Positions 12,406-12,453 of a DNA stretch of 12,453 bases are shown one piece after another. Each line of letters starts with the position of its first letter. Position 1 is the first letter of the stretch. Source of the stretch: Kiritimatiellia bacterium (GTDB lineage Bacteria > Verrucomicrobiota > Kiritimatiellia > UBA8416 > JABMPJ01). The stretch is from the NCBI GenBank assembly GCA_029939545.1, contig JAOZSS010000056.1:1-12453 (forward strand), written 5' to 3'. Under the pieces are notes generated by a model. It worked only from the letters and a program-made list of their open reading frames with translations. It made no database searches and had not been told where the DNA came from. The translations under genes and the position numbers were made by a program.

Positions 12406-12453
12406 TACTTGTACTCCGGCAGCAGATCCTTCTGGGCCTCGAACATTTCGAGG
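12405..12453 (-). CDS. C-terminal end of an unidentified gene (partial)
   Basis: On the minus strand the window edge gives an open frame ending LEMFEAQKDLLPEYK and then TAG. The codons are GC-rich at third positions, like the neighbouring genes. The stop is followed at once by a palindrome, and the next gene starts about 165 bases on. Only 15 full codons are visible, too few to name the product. It lies in the same direction as the glycerate kinase gene and may be just upstream of it in a shared region. Confidence 0.45.
   Translation of the reverse strand, partial: LEMFEAQKDLLPEYK

Overview
The window is a densely packed, GC-rich bacterial chromosome segment made mostly of housekeeping genes. 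Glutamyl- and glutaminyl-tRNA synthetases side by side, a class II (B12-dependent) ribonucleotide reductase, small interspersed palindromic repeats and a particular style of ECF sigma/zinc-finger anti-sigma pair would fit a member of the Planctomycetes-Verrucomicrobia-Chlamydiae group, perhaps Kiritimatiellota. That placement is an impression from protein style, not a demonstrated assignment.

Left block, plus strand (148-4890): gltX, glnS and der. gltX encodes an unusual glutamyl-tRNA synthetase whose catalytic domain carries an extra segment of roughly 85-90 residues and lacks the usual zinc-binding cysteines. A two-hairpin repeat lies before gltX and again, in the opposite orientation, between gltX and glnS. 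The stem differences between the two copies are compensated. glnS and der overlap by the four bases ATGA.

Centre, plus strand (4891-8719): a 239-base promoter region with a sigma-70-like promoter and two sequences resembling NrdR boxes, whose centres are 42 bp apart, leads into nrdJ. nrdJ overlaps by 10 bases a gene for a membrane protein with an HELTH motif, probably an M50-like zinc metalloprotease.

Right centre, plus strand (8770-10034): an ECF sigma factor and its probable membrane anti-sigma factor overlap as ATGA. The anti-sigma zinc finger appears to be split by an in-frame, repeat-derived insert. Its 3' end runs into the opposing rsfS gene.

Right block, minus strand (12453 down to 9952): the last 15 codons of an unidentified gene, a palindrome region, a type I glycerate 2-kinase, then nadD and rsfS, which are coupled by a one-base overlap. 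I found no rRNA, tRNA, CRISPR array, complete mobile element or obvious new defence or biosynthetic system. The most interesting signals are the repeats (one apparently domesticated into coding sequence), the expanded GluRS and the NrdR-like control region.
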